NCBI RefSeq assembly: GCF_002127325.2
Contig: NC_035436.2
Span: 14,890,066 to 14,954,065 of the forward strand
Length of the DNA stretch: 64,000 nt
DNA from: Helianthus annuus
Taxonomy: Eukaryota; Streptophyta; Magnoliopsida; Asterales; Asteraceae
Direction of reading: 5' to 3'
Made by a program: the position numbers and the translations under genes. Each line of letters opens with the position of its first letter. The stretch's first letter is position 1. Below are positions 35,780 through 48,779 of this stretch, piece after piece. Below the pieces are notes generated by a model. That model searched no databases, was not told the origin of the DNA, and worked only from the letters and a program-made list of their open reading frames with translations.

Positions 35780-37792
35780 GAAACAGCTTTTCAGCACTTA
35801 AAAGATAGGCTCTGTAACGCACCTATTCTTTCATTGCCAGAGGGCACAGACGATTTTGTGGTTTATTGCGACGCATCCATTCAGGGTCTTGGGTGTGTGT
35901 TGATGCAACGGGATAAGGTCATAGCCTACGCATCACGCCAACTTAAAGTTCACGAACGAAACTATACTACGCACGATTTAGAGCTGGGAGCTGTTGTTTT
36001 CGCGCTTAAGATATGGAGACATTACCTGTACGGTACCAAGTGCACCATCTACACCGATCACAGGAGTCTTGAGCATATTTTCAATCAGAAGGAATTGAAC
36101 ATGCGTCAACGCCGATGGGTCGAACTTTTAAACTATTACGAATGTGCCATCAAGTACCATCCAGGCAAGGCCAACGTAGTGGCTGACGCCCTCAGTCGAA
36201 AAGACACTACACCTAGGCGTGTACGAGCATTACAACTTACCATCCAGTCTAGTCTTCCGGCACAGATACGAGATGCTCAGGTAGAAGCATTGAAACCAGA
36301 AAACGTCAGGGCTGAAGCCCTACGCGGCTCAAGGCAACGGTTAGAACAAAAGGAGGACGGCGCCTACTATGTAACAGGACGCATCTGGGTCCCACTTTAT
36401 GGCAACTTACGCGAGCTTGTAATGGATGAGGCACATAAGTCTCGCTACTCGGTACATCCAGGTTCGGATAAAATGAAACACGATCTCAGAACTACGTATT
36501 GGTGGCCTAGCATGAAAGCCCACATAGCAACTTACGTTAGCAAGTGTTTGACTTGTGCGAGAGTCAAGACGGAATACCAGAAACCATCAGGCCTACTTCA
36601 ACAACCAAGGATACCACAATGGAAATGGGAGGAAATTTTCATGGATTTCGTTACTGGCTTGCCTAGATCTCAACGTGGGAATGATACTATTTGGGTGATC
36701 GTGGATCGACTCACTAAGTCTGCACACTTCTTGGCTATCAAGGAAACAGACAAGTTCTCTACCTTAGCAGACACCTACCTGAAAGAAGTGGTTTCAAGGC
36801 ACGGGGTGCCAACCTCCATTATTTCCGATCGTGATGCACGTTTTACTTCGGAACTGTGGCAAGCAATGCACAAATCTTTTGGCTCACGATTAGACATGAG
36901 CACAGCTTATCACCCTCAGACGGATGGGCAGTCTGAGCGCATGATTCAAACTCTAGAAGACATGCTGCGAGCATGTGTAATTGACTTTGGCAACAGCTGG
37001 GAAAAACATCTCCCTTTAGTGGAGTTTTCGTATAACAACAGTTACCACACCAGCATTCAAGCCGCTCCATTTGAGGCATTGTACGGGCGTAAATGCCGAT
37101 CACCTCTTTGTTGGGCAGAGGTGGGTGATAGTCAGATCACGGGTCCAGAACTTGTGGTTGATGCTACTGAAAGGATTGCACAGATACGACAACGAATGGC
37201 GGCAGCTCGTGACCGTCAGAAAAGCTACGCTGATAAGCGCAGGAAACCACTCGAGTTCCAGGTTGGGGATCGAGTGCTACTCAAAGTCTCACCTTGGAAA
37301 GGTGTAGTTTGTTTTGGCAAACGAGGCAAGCTCAATCCGCGGTATGTCGGACCGTTCGAAATCATTGAAAGAATAGGCAAAGTGGCCTACAAACTGAACT
37401 TGCCAACAGAACTCGGTGGAGTTCACAATGATTTTCACGTGTCAAATCTGAAGAAATGTCTGTCAGATGAGACCCTCATAGTTCCTTTGAAGGAGCTCAC
37501 TATCGACGAACAGTTGCGATTCGTCGAGGAACCAGTCGAAATCACGGACCGGGATGTTAAGGCCCTCAAGCACACCAGAATACCTCTTGTTCGAGTTTGT
37601 TGGAACTCCCGTCGTGGCCCAGAGTTCAACTGGGAACGCGAAGATCAGATGAAACAAAAGTATCCCCAATTGTTCGCGAACAGTACAACCACTACTGAGG
37701 CTGAAGCTACTACGGAATTTCGGGGCGAAATTCCAAACCAACGGGGGAAGGATGTGACACCCCAGGAAAACCAGGAAAATCATACAACTTAA
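35780..37792 (+). pseudogene. RNase H and integrase (with chromodomain-like tail) of the Tekay-like element
   Basis: Open throughout from the stop at 35779. RNase H: VVYCDASIQGLGCVLMQ, with YTDHRSLEH and VVADALSRK. Integrase: zinc finger H-x7-H ... CLTC (AHKSRYSVHPG to KCLTCARVK), catalytic D in VIVDRLTKSAHF, D in IISDRDARF and E in HPQTDGQSERM. The tail KVSPWKGVVCFGKRGKLNPR is the GKLxPR-type motif, followed by a chromodomain-like C-terminus ending EREDQMKQKYPQLF. It would cut and join element cDNA to the host; the tail is thought to steer insertion to heterochromatin in chromoviruses. Confidence 0.9.
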
Positions 37793-37854
37793 CTAGCTTC
37801 CTCAGTGAGTACGTGCTAAATTTCGGGACGAAATTTCTTTCAACTTGGGGATAA

Positions 37855-39983
37855 TGTGACAACCTGTATTCCAGAACCTTTCTTTGTGCTTTGATATAAT
37901 CTGTATGAACAATACGTGACTAGTTGACGTGTTTGATTTCAATGGAATATTATGTTGTTATGCTATGTGTTATATGAATGTGAACGTGTTGTATATATGT
38001 CAAATAATAAACTCAATAGGGCCGCACATCTCGTCTTTCGTCACACATCTTCCTTGGCCCAACCCCACTCGCAAACCACTTGGCCGACTCGAGACCAAGG
38101 GCAGCCCATTGATGGGTTCAGCCCACTTCCCTTGTGCGTGTTCACTAACCCATTATGGGGTTTTGATATCCTCATATTTTGCAAACACTTAACACACACA
38201 AACCCTAAAGCTCTCTCCTCCTTCCCTTCACTCGACGGCAACAACTCAATCCCCTCGAAGCTTTCTTGGATCGCTACATCATCTTTTCCTCGTTCCATCA
38301 CTTGTGTGCACTCAAACTCTCGGTTAGTATCTTTAGTTCTGTTTTGGTTTGGTTTGTGATTCCTTGTTGTTTTTAGCCATGAGATTATGTGGATACATGA
38401 TATGTTGTGATCAAAAATGATGTAAGGTTGTTACATGATTAACAGATTTATGATGTTCGAATATGTGATGTGTTATATTGTTTAGTTTGAAAAGCATTAA
38501 CTAGGGTTACATGCTAGTGCTCGGATTCACGAGTCTACATAGCCGAGTATGCTTCGTATGGTGATTGATTGATTGCTCCTGAGTAGATTATGATTAGGGT
38601 TGTATGAATATGCATGATTGCTGAATTAATTGTTGATTTGATCCGTTTTGAAACTGCCACACATGTTTGCAATTGTTATGAAATTTAGGGAGCTGCAATT
38701 ATGGAAATCTGTTACATTCCTGATCTCGACACGGGTTGCGAGTCGAGAACTCATAGTCTCGACTCGAGACCCCATCTCACCAGCACTCAACCAACAGGAC
38801 TCGAGACCTCGGTTGCGGGTCTTGTCGCGACTTGAGACATGACTCGAGACCACCTGATCTCGAGTGATAAATGCATGACCCGAGACCCTTTGTTGCGACT
38901 CGAGAACACCAAGACTTCAACCCGAGACCACACTGTCTCGACTCGAGACCACACAATCACACCTGCTATTTAGACTATCCCTGTTACAGGCCTAAATAAT
39001 TGGGCTGCACCTTTGGGCCTTGTTTGTTACGTGATTTCTACTGTTGAACTCATATGTACTGTTAACAGCCATGCTTATACGTGTGTGCCATGACCATTGC
39101 TTGTATGCAAATTGTTAGTATACGAGTAGAAAACCATACGTGCATTACTTAAACCTAGACCTGACTGTATGGTAACCATGTTAGGAGGTGGTTAACCACA
39201 AGTGGCTCAAGTGACCTTTTGTTTATCTGCCGAGCAAACCAAGGTGAGTTCACGCTCTTACCAAGGCATGGGATTCCCGAGGTTGGGAATGGGATGGAAT
39301 GATTACTCGTACTTTCATTGTTACTGGAACATGTACTACTGTCCTCGTTAGGGAAAGGACACCGATAGATACAACTAGACTAGTAACCCATGGGAAGCCC
39401 CCACTAATCTTCGCAAACATGCCTGGAAGGCCGCGACATGAACACTAATCATCGCAAACATGCCTGGAAGGCCACGATACGAATACTAATCTTCACAAAC
39501 ATGTCTGGGAGACCGCGATACAAATACAACTAGTCTAGGATACATGGGAAACCCCCACTAATCTTCGCAACATGTCTGGGAGACCGCGATACGAACTAAT
39601 ACGTTACATGGTTTACAAAACGAATACTATAACTAAACAACCAGCTGTGAACTCACTCAACTTTGTTGTTGACTCGTTGTTACATGCCTTGCAGGTCAAT
39701 AAGTACTCAGGGAGCTTGCACAGGGAGGCGCAGTCGTTGTGGGGCATGGATCGTAAATGCCATGTTAAAAACATTATAACACTTGAACTTAGTACTTATG
39801 TTTGGGTTTTCACAATTATGCTTCCGCTAAACACTTACTATGTTTTTTATTTTGAACACCTTTCATATTGTTTGGTTGAATTACATTTACTATTTATTAT
39901 GTTCAATATGATTGGTGGCTTGATCCTGGTCAGTCACGCCTCCAAGCGGTGATACTCCGCGTGTGGATTTTGGGGGTGTGACA
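37855..39983 (+). repeat. 3' LTR of the Tekay-like element
   Basis: TGTGACAACCTG to GGGGGTGTGACA, 2129 bp, directly after the purine tract CAACTTGGGGATAA. It contains the CTCGAGACC palindrome array (38720-38955) and the 40-bp minisatellite (39405-39600). Flanked on the right by CCCGA. Confidence 0.9.
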
Positions 39984-39988
39984 CCCGA

Positions 39989-41726
39989 CATGCTCGTATC
40001 ATCACCCGGTGGGTCTTTCCTGTCGTTTCTGTGCCCACTGCAATATGTACAGTCATTTTACTGCCAACTGCCGTACTGGTCCCCGCAACACCGCAGCTCC
40101 CGCCACTACTCATCAAGCTCTGCTCCCAGCCCCGCAAGGCCATCAAGCGGCTTAGGCACCCGCAATCAACGCTAGAGTCTGCTTCGCATGTGGTGATCCC
40201 AACCACTTTGCGAACATGTGCCCGAACAGGGTTGTGAAACAAGAGCCCCAGCAGCAGCAACAAGCCGCACGCGCCAGAACGTTCAACATCAATGCGCGCC
40301 AAGCCCAGGCTGACAACAACGTGGTCAATGGTACGTTCCTTGTGAATGGTATTTATGCATCGTGTTTGTTTGATACTGGAGCCGATAATTGCTTTGTGCC
40401 GTTTGAATTCGAGAAGCTCCTTAGTCGTAAGCGCTCCCATCTCCCCTCAACATTCGATGCTGAAGTAGCTACCGGAAGAACTGTCACCGTTAATTCTGTT
40501 CTTCGTGATTGTACTCTTGAGCTCAACAATCACATCTTCCCAATCGACCTTATCCCGATGCGACTCGGAAGTTTTGACGTCATAGTAGGCATGGACTTTC
40601 TTTGCGAAAACCATGCTGAAGTTGTGTGCTTCGATAAAATGATTCGATTTTCGCTCGCGAATGGTGACTTATTGTGTGTATATGGTGAAACTGCTTCGAA
40701 AGGCCTCAAACTCATGTCATGTGTCCAAGCTAGCAAGTATCTCCGCAAGGAATACAGAGCTTTCTTGGCTAACATTATAGTAGCGGAGAAGGAAAAGAAA
40801 AGGAAGACAGAAGTGAAAGACGTTCCTGTGGTCCATGAATTTCCTCAGGTGTTCCCTAACGATCTTTCTGGACTACCGCCGAGTTATGATATCGACTTCC
40901 GTATCGACCTCATTCCTGGAGCCAACCCTGTTGCCAAAGCCCCTTACCGACTCGCACCATCCGAAATGTGTGAACTCTCGAATCAGCTTCAGGAATTACT
41001 TGAGAAAAGCTTCATTCGCCAGAGCACCTCTCCTTAGGGCGCGCCAGTCCTTTTCATTAAAAAGAAAGATGGGTCGTTCAGGATGTGCATCGACTACCGG
41101 GAATTGAATAAGCTAACCATCAAGAACCGCTATCCCTTACCTCGCATCGACGATTTGTTTGATCAACTACAAGGTGCTACGTGTTTCTCGAAGATCGATC
41201 TACGCTCAGGCTACCACCAGCTACGCATTCAAGAGGATGATATACCCAAAACCGCTTTTCGCACTCGTTACGGCCACTATGAGTTCATTGTTATGCCTTT
41301 TGGTTTAACCAATGCACCCGCGGTTTTCATGGATCTGATGAATCGCGTGTGTAAACCTTATCTCGACCGTTTCGTCATCGTATTCATCGACGATGTCTTG
41401 ATCTATTCCAAATCGAAAGCCGAACATGCGCAACATCTACGTTTGGTTCTCGAACTACTCCAGTGGAATCAACTCTATGCCAAGTTCTCCAAGTGTGAAT
41501 TCTAGCTAGAGGAGGTTCTGTTTCTGGGTCACATTGTCAATAGTCAAGGTATTCACGTCGATCCCGCGAAGATTAAAGCCGTTAGGAGTTGGATTACACC
41601 TAAGAACCCGTCTGAAGTCCGTTCATTTCTCGGATTAGCGGGCTATTATCGACGATTTATCGAAGGATTCTCAAAGATCGCTGTGCCACTTACCGCTCTT
41701 ACGCATAAAGACATGTCTTTTATTTC
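39989..41726 (+). pseudogene. gag 3' end, protease and RT of the host gypsy element
   Basis: The gag frame resumes after the inserted element with knuckle-like CRFCAHCNMYSHFTANC and a canonical CFACGDPNHFANMC; TAG at 40153-40155. Protease has FDTGADNCFVP, and RT has [19 protein letters not shown] and the catalytic [11 protein letters not shown]. Two TAGs (41035-41037 and 41503-41505) sit where the Tekay-like copy has TGG. The frame ends abruptly after LTHKDMSF near 41726, before RNase H. Confidence 0.85.
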
Positions 41727-42912
41727 CTAAGTGAGTTTCTAGTCCACCCTAACTTACTTCTTCATCATCTTGTCTATCAACCTGCAGCATGTATTAAAAT
41801 AACATCAACAAAAATGTTAACGAGTATGCAAGTTTGATACATAGCATATAAAGTAGAATAAAAAGTTTAAATGCTCATATCCAACATGAATAAGATGATA
41901 CAAGTTACTAATATGCTGAAACAGTGTCACTATATGTTAAACCCAAGTTTCCAACGCAAGCACCCCAAGACTCACTCAAGGGCGGTGCGTACTCCTATAG
42001 CATAGGAGTTAATAAGTATAACAAGTCTCACAAGTCTCAGAAGTTTAATAAGTTTAACCAGGTTAATGAGCACATAGACACGAAAAGTTTACATAGCATA
42101 CGAGATTAACAAGCATCAAATTGTTTCATGTCTAAAAATGAATAGAGTGTACATATAACAAGTTTCAAGCGTTGTGTGTTTTTGTATAGAATACATGCTG
42201 CACCCAAAAGTGACAAAATAAATATGGGGTTAAGTATACTCACATTAATTGCGTTGCGATTTTTTGTAAGTAACGCACGAGTAAAGATTGGAAATCCAAA
42301 AGAAAGAACAGGAGTAATTAACCTAGGTAATTAGAATGTCACACGTGAATGATACAATTATCATATGTAAGTTAATAAAATCCTATCATTTATTGTTTAG
42401 CTTTAATTAATTAACTTACTAATTACTTGGGTTAAATCATAATAACACATCATTAATTAATTAAATATTGTAAATAAATCATAATCTTAAATTAAATAAA
42501 TCATTAATTTAGGATAAAACTCATAAGGAAAATACATCCGTTAATTACACACGATTTATTTTATAAATAACTTTGTATTATTTATAGTAGTCATATAAGA
42601 ACAATAATGATAATGGTTTTAAAAGTTATAGATTATACCAAATTTAGTGCTTTATATTACCCCATATTTAAAACTATACATATTCAATTAAGTGGCATGG
42701 GTTTTAATTAGATTAAACAGTAAAAATATATGAAAATCCCATAAAAAATAAAGTGGCATGGATTTTGACACTAAGTCACCTTCTTCCATTATAAAAAAAA
42801 AACGTAGACTTTAATTTTGAATAATGCATGATAAAATTCAACCATTAAGTTCCATATATCATTCATAATGTTTTTAAACAGGTTTTATAACAAAAAGTTA
42901 TATGTTGCAGCG
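41727..42912. other. AT-rich DNA after the RT breakpoint, unassigned
   Basis: No coding signal. The style (ACTCACATTAATTGCGTTGCG, GTAAGTAACGCACGAG) resembles the inside of a large LTR in reverse orientation, possibly the same unit that ends at 44666. No boundaries were proven. Confidence 0.3.
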
Positions 42913-42990
42913 AAAAGGTCGGTGCAGGGTTTCGAACCCGTGAACTCTACGTCACAATAATAACGCCAACCCACTAGAGTAGATTAACAG
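42913..42990 (-). repeat. tRNA-derived repeat (SINE head or tRNA pseudogene)
   Basis: On the minus strand a B box GGTTCGAAACC lies in GGGTTCGAAACCC (42939-42927), preceded by an A-box-like CTCTAGTGGGTTGGCG at the tRNA spacing. The arms around the B box pair as a T stem. No intact anticodon stem or CCA-ready acceptor is evident, so it is not called as a functional tRNA. Confidence 0.45.
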
Positions 42991-43079
42991 TTTTGATAAG
43001 GTTTCGATTTTGATTTCATTTAAACTCAAGCTATCTGTCATCTTCTTAATTCAGAAAAAAAGAACATGTGTAACTGTTA

Positions 43080-43390
43080 GAGGACTCGGGGCGGTAACAT
43101 GATGGGCGTTCATCACGCGTTGAATGGCCACGGAACACCGCCGCCGGTGCTTTCTATCACTCGTGGAAGTATAACGAGTTATGGTGGTCACGCGTTGAAC
43201 TTTGAGTTTTGATAGGGTATGACTTGTACATTGTGCATTAATACTTGTACATTGGAATCCCCATCACTAGTGATACCACCCCCACTACATTTCTATCACT
43301 ATCACTAGAATATTGGGTGCTGACATGGCATGATTTGATTGGGTGCTCCCATCACTAGAACCCATCACTAGTGAACCACCCCGTGTGCCC
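43080..43390. mobile_element. PIF/Harbinger-like MITE
   Basis: 311 bp with ends GAGGACTCGGGGCGGT and ACCACCCCGTGTGCCC (12 of 16 paired) and TTA at both sides (43077-43079 and 43391-43393). The interior repeats CCCATCACTAG. Confidence 0.65.
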
Positions 43391-43568
43391 TTAGTTATGC
43401 ATATTACGATCACTTCTTTTTTTAAAACAGAAACAAATTCCCAGCACCAACCTCATATTTTATTAATAGAACAAACAAAAACAGTTATCTTCTTCATTAA
43501 TCAAGAACCAAAAATGAAACTGTTAGTTATAAATCCTCGACTTTTAGAACATTACCAGTAGTTAGAAT

Positions 43569-43720
43569 TGGTTAAGCGACTAACAAAACAACAAGGAAAA
43601 CAAGGATTATACCGAAACACGTCGAAGGAACGATCCCGTCGTGTGCTTCGTTCGTCTCCGGCGACGGTGGGTTTCTCCGGCGGCGGCAGTGGTAGTGTCG
43701 AACAGTGAGGGTGTTTGTGA
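43569..43720 (-). CDS. Possible small exon with a C-terminal membrane anchor
   Basis: The minus-strand frame ends RRRRNPPSPETNEAHDG, IVPSTCFGIILVFLVVLLVA, then TAA near 43574-43572. The last 13 residues would form a tail anchor. Codon use and the GC-rich proline/arginine stretch look gene-like, and a TATATAA lies upstream near 43785 on the same strand. No ATG in frame was found close by, so it may be a 3' exon, a broken gene or chance. The protein is not recognised. Confidence 0.25.
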
Positions 43721-44399
43721 GTGAGTGAAAGGGTCTCCAGAGGATCGATTGCGGGTGAAAACGGTGACAATGGTTCGGTTTATATAGTTGTTTACAATCC
43801 TCGTGAGTTTGGAAACGATTGGAGATTGATTTGTATGAAAGATTATAATAAAGTCTAGGTTTATGATTTGTTAAAAAAGGAAAACGCGTAATCGATTTAT
43901 ATCCCGAGTAATCCACGAGAAAGAAAAGGAAACAAGACAACTGTTTTTCTTGGGCGACAAACTTTGAAACGATCAGCGAAACTTTCGCTTAGTTAAATTA
44001 TAAAGGAAATGATGTTAGTCAGATATGGATCAAGTGGTGGAGCGGTTTTATTTTTGTTACTTATAAGTTTCAACTTTTAAAAGTTACATTTTAGCCCTTT
44101 AATTTTCTCTAACTGTACTAACTGAGATATAACTTTAATTAACCAAAACTCATTCCAAATCAACTAACTAGTTTATATTAACGATTTTAAATTGCAAAAT
44201 ATTTGTTTAGTTATTAATTAACTAGTTATAGAAATATATATATAACCACTTTTATATATTAGTTTACTTAGTTAAACGAATAAATGAATAAATAACCAAT
44301 TTTATAACCGAATTAAATTAGGATACAAATCTTTCAACGATTATTCATTTCGCGAAGGTTTTTGAGTTTCAAGAGTTAGGATCCGAATTACCTTATGGG

Positions 44400-44666
44400 T
44401 TTTAATTAGTTTAACGAGTATCAATTGTCGATCAATAAAGAATCAAGAATAATATATCGTTCAAAAATGTGAATTTGATTACAGTTGCACACAAGTCTAA
44501 CATGAATACACGAAATGATTAAAATAATAACCTCGTTTTCATTATGATCAATAGTCTCGGATTACAAATTGAAACGAAAGACTACAACGAGAGTACAAGT
44601 ATCTAAAAACGAGAACTACAACTTGACTTGCTAAAATAAGAAAGTACGAAAATGCAGAGCGTTACA
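44400..44666 (-). repeat. Probable LTR terminus on the minus strand
   Basis: Read on minus it opens TGTAACGCTCTGCATTTTCG, a typical plant gypsy LTR start, and it abuts the second copy of the duplicated block at 44667. The other end was not found. Confidence 0.35.
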
Positions 44667-45176
44667 TTGGGACCCACACTTCACCACTTTTGCCAACCTA
44701 TGAAGTTGGGTGTTGAACGAATCGCTGTCCGATCGGACTACCATCCGATCGAACTGCCGTCCGTACCATGAAACACCTAAACTTCCACACTTAATCGATT
44801 TTTCAAACATGTTCAATGCACTAAGGATGCCACCCGACCGGAATACTGTCCGATCGAGTAACAACCTGCTGAGAACTTGTTCTCGCTGAAGTGCCCAGCC
44901 GAACGGGTTGCCGGCCGATCGAACGACCGTCCGATCGACCGACCTGAAAGGTAGAGATACTTCAATATTTTCAAAATGCTACAACAAAAACTTCAAAAGT
45001 TAAACCCTTATATACAAACACATCCCTCTTAAAGGAAGAAACAATCCACTCGAAAGGCCACCTGGTCGGATGACCATCCGAGCGGACTACCAACCGAACG
45101 AACGGCTGTCCGATCGGACTATCATCCGATCGAACTGCTGTCCTACCCACATACACTTGTTTTCGTTTTACGCGTC

Positions 45177-48100
45177 TGTAACACCTCGAAAATTCATGTC
45201 CAATATTGTATCGACACGTGTCATGGACTTAAAACGTGTAAAGGAATGAATTAGAGGGACTAAAGTTGACAAACGGGGAATCTATGTGTGTAAAAGGATT
45301 CAAAATGTCAACAATGAATAAATATGTCTTTCAATAACCCTACATGATGTAAATACCCTTAAATGAATAGATCATGGATCATACGAAGCTAATCGTGAAA
45401 GAAAGTGAGGAATTACAAACTACAGGGGCAAAATGTGTCAACATGTTTAAAGTATACCTCTGAGTGATCTTTTAGCAGACCCGAAGCTTTGTAATGATAA
45501 ATTATACTCACAAGAATGTGTGATAAAAATTTCACAAGGTTTCGATAAAGTATGAGAAAGTTATGACAATATTCGTATACGAGGGGTTAAAAGCGTCAAT
45601 ATTTAAATTTAAGACTTTTCGGTGAACGTATGGATAACCGGGGACTAAACAAAGTTGGTTTATGACTTGGGGTCCTTAAAAGTCAAGTTTGGGGGTTTAT
45701 AGTGCAAGAAATGAGCCAAAAATCAAGTTTGGAAGGACCAGGGACCATTTGTGCAATTATTGAAACTTTGTAACCGGATCAGAGTACCCATGCGGGGCGC
45801 GTAAGATCCTTATGGATCCTTACACGGGCCGCCTCAGGTCCCCAGATACAGAAAATGTTGACAGCTGCCTGTTAAAGCCTTGTAACCGACTTAAAATGGT
45901 TGTTTTTGATTCTATGGGCTTGTTTGCTGGTATATTAAGGCCTAGGGACACTTGTAATGATCCCATAACATTCCTAGACTTGTTTGGCATGATCCTAATG
46001 ATCCAAGAAACCTATATAAAGCCATTAACTTTGGGTTTTCATTTACTCATTCACTTGTAACCATCACAACTCACTTCTTGGAGGTTCCTGGAGCTCAAGC
46101 ATCTTTTCTAGTGATCATTAGTTGTGCTTAGGACTATTGTAAGTATGCTTAACCTCCTTTAATTCAGTTTTGCTTAGTTTATTAGCGTTTAGTCAAACCG
46201 TCGTAATTAAGATTTGACTTCGTCATTAATCTTAATTGCTCCAGTCAAATTTCATTATGAAAGTACCTATGAGTTGTTAATTATGTGGGCATTAAACCCC
46301 TAAAAGGTCACCCTCTGATTCCCACTCTAATTAGGTCAATTGTCGAGTCAAACTTGATTATAAAAAGTCAACAGAAAGCTAATTTTCGAATAAATGCATA
46401 ATTAGCAATGTAGAAGCTATGCAACCTGTTTTGACATTAATATAACTTGGTAATTAACATAAGAACATGTCTAAACATGTTCAACTCGACAATTTTCAGT
46501 TTAAGCTCGGTTCGGGACCGAAAGTCGCATAGTTTGACTTATGCTTTGACTTTCAGTTCTGACCCGTTTGAGCATGAATTACGAATACCTTAGAGCTCTA
46601 TTAGGACCAAGTTACCTATAAGTATAACTCTCTGAGATTATACAACTTGGTTCATTAGTTATCCGATTCATATGCATGATTCCGTTAAATGCTTAAATGT
46701 TGACTATTATGCCCTCGTGACCTTAAAACATGAATTTTGAAAATATAAAAGAGTGGAAACCTTAGGTACTGATTTATAAACTTGTCCCTAGAATTTGACG
46801 TCAGTTTGAGGTCTCGATTAAGAGTTATGCTCGTTAGCGTAATTAAGAAGCTTTTAAGTAAATAAACCGCATAATTAGCATATAGCCTATCTAAACCCAA
46901 TTTTTGATATCAAACTTTTTACCCACTGATGTTATATAATATTTTGGGATTTTTGAAGATTTTTATTTATTTTTAGGCTGAGCATAACATAGGGTTCTAA
47001 GCTTGATTCGATAATTGCCGGTTTTGCCCTTTTGGGCTATAAAATAAGTTTTACAAATCCTTTTGACCCCAAACTTTTTTCTACTGATCTAATATGATAA
47101 AAAAAGTATTTTGAGCCTTCTGGAATAATAAAAATATCAGCTTTTCCTTAAAAACCCGGAAATGGCTCCAAATCGCCTTTTTAAGCGTTTTTAACGCGTA
47201 GTATGCATTAAAACCATTTTATAAATATAAGGTTTGATGCTTACTGGTATTTTTAGTAAATATTTACATTCTTACAGTAAACAACGGTCTTAAGCTCAGA
47301 TTTCCGATTTAGACCTTTTAGGCTTATGTGAAATTACCAAAATGCCCTTAAGATGCATAGTTTGGTCATAAAGGATAGATTTCACATATAAGTTATACCT
47401 TACTGATATAACTTAGTAAGTTGAGTATTTTTACTGATTACATCAGGTCCGAAACTCAGAATTATATTTAAACTCTTTTATAACCTTTTAAATGACCAAA
47501 ATACCCTTTCGGGGCGTAATTTGAGTTTAAATTCACTTGGGGCATAATAGAAGATATCTTTCTGATGTCACAACATATTTAAGGCATATTAACTTAGGAA
47601 ACTTGCATATGGCTCTTATGGTTACCCGTTACTCATGTTTCGCGTTCGGATCGGCGTATGTAACTAGTTTGCGTATATTAGCCGAAACGGGTCAAACCAT
47701 ATCGTTTTTGTCTCAAAATCCAGAATGTGTTTAAGATACCCATATTAAACAAGCATGCAAGCTTGTCGGGTCAAAACCACATTCTAAACCGGTCTTCGCT
47801 TTATCATGCGTTTGAACCGTGTATTTCTTTTGAAAACTAACCGGTCTAAGTCTAAGCTTAATTAAAGACCCGTTAGGATTCTAATAGGTTATTAAAAACC
47901 TTCATTCCAGATTAGGAGCCCAGTAAAAGCTACGTGCACTTGCTGTATTTGAATTATATTATTGCTCAGGTAAATACCCTTAACTTATTTTCCCTATACG
48001 GGCTTGGGATACGGTACTATAAAAGTGCCGCTTGGTCGGGTGTATGTAGTCATTTAAATCGTATTGTGATTGATGTATTTACATAACCTGTTTGATATGT

Positions 48101-48779
48101 ATTATTTGGTGTATGGCCCTTGGGGGTTAAATGACCATGTCCCGGATATCCTTGGCATCATTCATGAAATGGCCACGACCTAAGCACGGGGTGTAGGCGT
48201 ACACCTGACAGTTGCATTATGTAAAAACTGGTATCCCACTATAAGGAATCGACCTTGTGGGCATTATACCTGTGGCGTGTCAGTTAACTTAAGTCCGGCC
48301 CTACAAACCGGCCCTAATGGACGACAAATGAGTAAAACTGTATACAAGATTATTTTGAATAATTGTCCCAAGTTATAAAATATTTTTGCCGAAGTGCATT
48401 TAAATCAATTTTCAAACTTTTTTCAAAATGAGTCAGTTAAGTCGTATTTACCAGTGCAAACTGACGTATTTTCCAAAAAGGCTAAGTGCAGGTACTAAAC
48501 GAAATAGGCTGGCTACTCCAGGCATCATTACTCAAGTCTCGCAAGCTTTAGCTGTCAAAGTCTGTTGAACAATTTTTCCTTTTTATTTGATCCGCCTGTG
48601 GATCTGTTTCGACTGTTTGTGATACTTAAACATTACAATTTATTCAGTTGAAATAAATCTATATCTTTTGCTTCCGATGTGCATTTATATGTTGTGTTGT
48701 TTGACTATGATGATATCAATTACGTCACGATACTCCCCACCGGGCCCACCGGTGACACGTGGAAAATAGGGGTGTGACA
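45177..48779 (+). mobile_element. Solo LTR B
   Basis: TGTAACACCTCG to GGGGTGTGACA, 3.6 kb. Flanks GCGTC and ACGTC differ at one base, consistent with an aged 5-bp duplication. The first block reads TTTACGCATCACTT at this site (about 23080) without insertion. Same family as solo LTR A, opposite orientation. Confidence 0.8.

Larger units (their letters stand above)
30280..39983 (+). mobile_element. Tekay-like Ty3/gypsy chromovirus, near-complete, decayed
   Basis: Exact target duplication CCCGA at 30275-30279 and 39984-39988. Order: abnormal 5' LTR (30280-30807), PBS, gag, protease, RT, RNase H, integrase with chromodomain-like tail, 3' LTR (37855-39983). It interrupts the gag zinc-knuckle region of another gypsy element and is itself split by a solo LTR of its family at 31459-33488. 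Lesions: stops at 31151, 34215, 34781 and 35777 and a frameshift near 34740. The lineage name is inferred from the tail KQKYPQLF and overall order. Confidence 0.85.

Noticed and set aside
45812..46060. 82-codon frame in solo LTR B
   Set aside because: It lies inside an LTR and has no conserved domain.
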